In this document: one piece after another, positions 30,734 to 31,215 of the stretch
Layout of the letters: each line of letters opens with the position of its first letter
Position numbering within the stretch: the stretch's first letter is position 1
Source of the DNA: CAZYPH01 sp964649095
GTDB lineage: Bacteria; Bdellovibrionota; UBA1018; UBA923
DNA length: 31,215 bases
Reading direction: 5' to 3'
NCBI GenBank assembly: GCA_964649095.1
Contig: CAZYPH010000013.1
Coordinates: 1-31,215, forward strand
The notes under the pieces: generated by a model
The model's database searches: none
The model's input: the letters and a program-made list of their open reading frames with translations, nothing else
Told to the model about the DNA's origin: nothing
Position numbers and translations under genes: made by a program

Positions 30734-31215
30734 TAGAAATTTGCGTCGACTACTCCAAAATGCGTATGCACGTCGTTTCTTACACCGCCAGGGCTACGTG
30801 AGTTTTCATATTCGTAGCGGTAGCCCACACCGAGTGGTGTGCCCCCAATACGTTCAAAACCCAAAAAATTGGCAACGCGTAGGACAGACGAATCACGCAA
30901 TCGTCGGTGCCCTGCCTCGAGCACTTCGGACTCAAAAACCAAATAGTCAAAACTTGTTTGATTGCGTAGGCGCCCTAGGCGGCCAAGATGGGCAATGGCG
31001 CAGGCATTTGCTGCAAATTGAAAGGCACTTACGGTGTGTTGTGAACCCACGCGCACAGAACCTAAAACTACGCTGAGGGGCATAATGGTCGTACAAAATT
31101 CCATCTGTAGGGAACTAAAACGCGCACCTACTTGACCACTGATGGTGGCACCGTTAATCAAGGCGCCGGTCGAGTTCAGGGCCGTCCAGGAGTTGAAACG
31201 ATGCGTAAATAGAAC
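30733..31215 (-). CDS. C-terminal part of a probable outer-membrane or surface protein
   Basis: The frame is open to the right edge of the window, so the 5' end is outside; at least 160 residues are visible. A TTG at 31161 is not needed as a start because the frame continues upstream with VLFTHRFNSWTALNSTGA. The sequence alternates hydrophobic and polar residues (SSLQMEFCTTIMPLSVVLGS, VGYRYEYENSR) and ends HTHFGVVDANF, with a terminal Phe preceded by alternating residues. That is the usual C-terminal signature of beta-barrel proteins recognised by BamA. A barrel is therefore the best guess, but a secreted repeat protein cannot be excluded. No family recognised. Confidence 0.55.
   Translation of the reverse strand, partial: VLFTHRFNSWTALNSTGALINGATISGQVGARFSSLQMEFCTTIMPLSVVLGSVRVGSQHTVSAFQFAANACAIAHLGRLGRLRNQTSFDYLVFESEVLEAGHRRLRDSSVLRVANFLGFERIGGTPLGVGYRYEYENSRSPGGVRNDVHTHFGVVDANF

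Overview
The window (31,215 bases, one 10-N scaffold gap at 27023-27032) is a densely packed stretch of a Gram-negative chromosome: short intergenic gaps, several 4-57 bp overlaps, and AGG/AGGG-type ribosome binding sites mixed with weak ones. No tRNA, rRNA, insertion sequence, phage gene or CRISPR array is visible. The gene set (FHA-GGDEF diguanylate cyclase like DgcB of Bdellovibrio, an mreC-led rod-shape operon with a lipoprotein and an amidase, lipoproteins and secreted orphans) fits a member of the Bdellovibrionota or a related former deltaproteobacterial lineage. That placement is inference; no rRNA or taxonomic marker was compared. The N run suggests a draft or metagenome-assembled genome.

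Layout. (1) 1-3034, minus strand: mutL, miaA (ATGA overlap) and the N-terminus of a PEP synthase/PPDK regulatory protein cut by the window edge. (2) 3132-4091, plus: an FHA-GGDEF cyclase with an unusual stem-loop between its ribosome binding site and start codon. (3) 4097-4185: two strong hairpins between convergent genes, then a minus-strand secreted cysteine-rich protein made of two tandem repeats. (4) 5096-8687, minus: an isovaleryl-CoA-dehydrogenase-like enzyme, a second acyl-CoA dehydrogenase and glucose-6-phosphate isomerase, tightly spaced. (5) 8825-12827, plus: a probable glycoside-hydrolase-like protein, an unrecognised protein and rlmN, apparently one operon. (6) 12821-20132, minus: a seven-gene operon mreC-mreD-mrdA-rodA-lipoprotein-amidase-radical SAM; the first four build the lateral-wall elongation machinery, the amidase cleaves peptidoglycan, and mreB is absent. 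(7) 20310-23340, plus: a membrane-anchored SurA/PpiD-like chaperone with a strong terminator, then an orphan secreted helical protein whose 3' end overlaps uvrA. (8) 23284-26208, minus: a divergent uvrA. (9) 26209-26680: the only long gene-less stretch, with a near-consensus promoter, a perfect FNR-type palindrome and nested long-range inverted repeats. (10) 26681-31215: a small secreted protein, an SRPBCC protein (3' end in the gap), a DUF2079-type membrane protein, an HD-domain phosphohydrolase, and the C-terminus of a probable outer-membrane protein.

Most genes are housekeeping. The parts that look least described are the 26209-26680 region, the duplicated cysteine-rich secreted protein, the glycoside-hydrolase-like protein with its coupled partner, and the small regulatory stem-loops at two translation starts.
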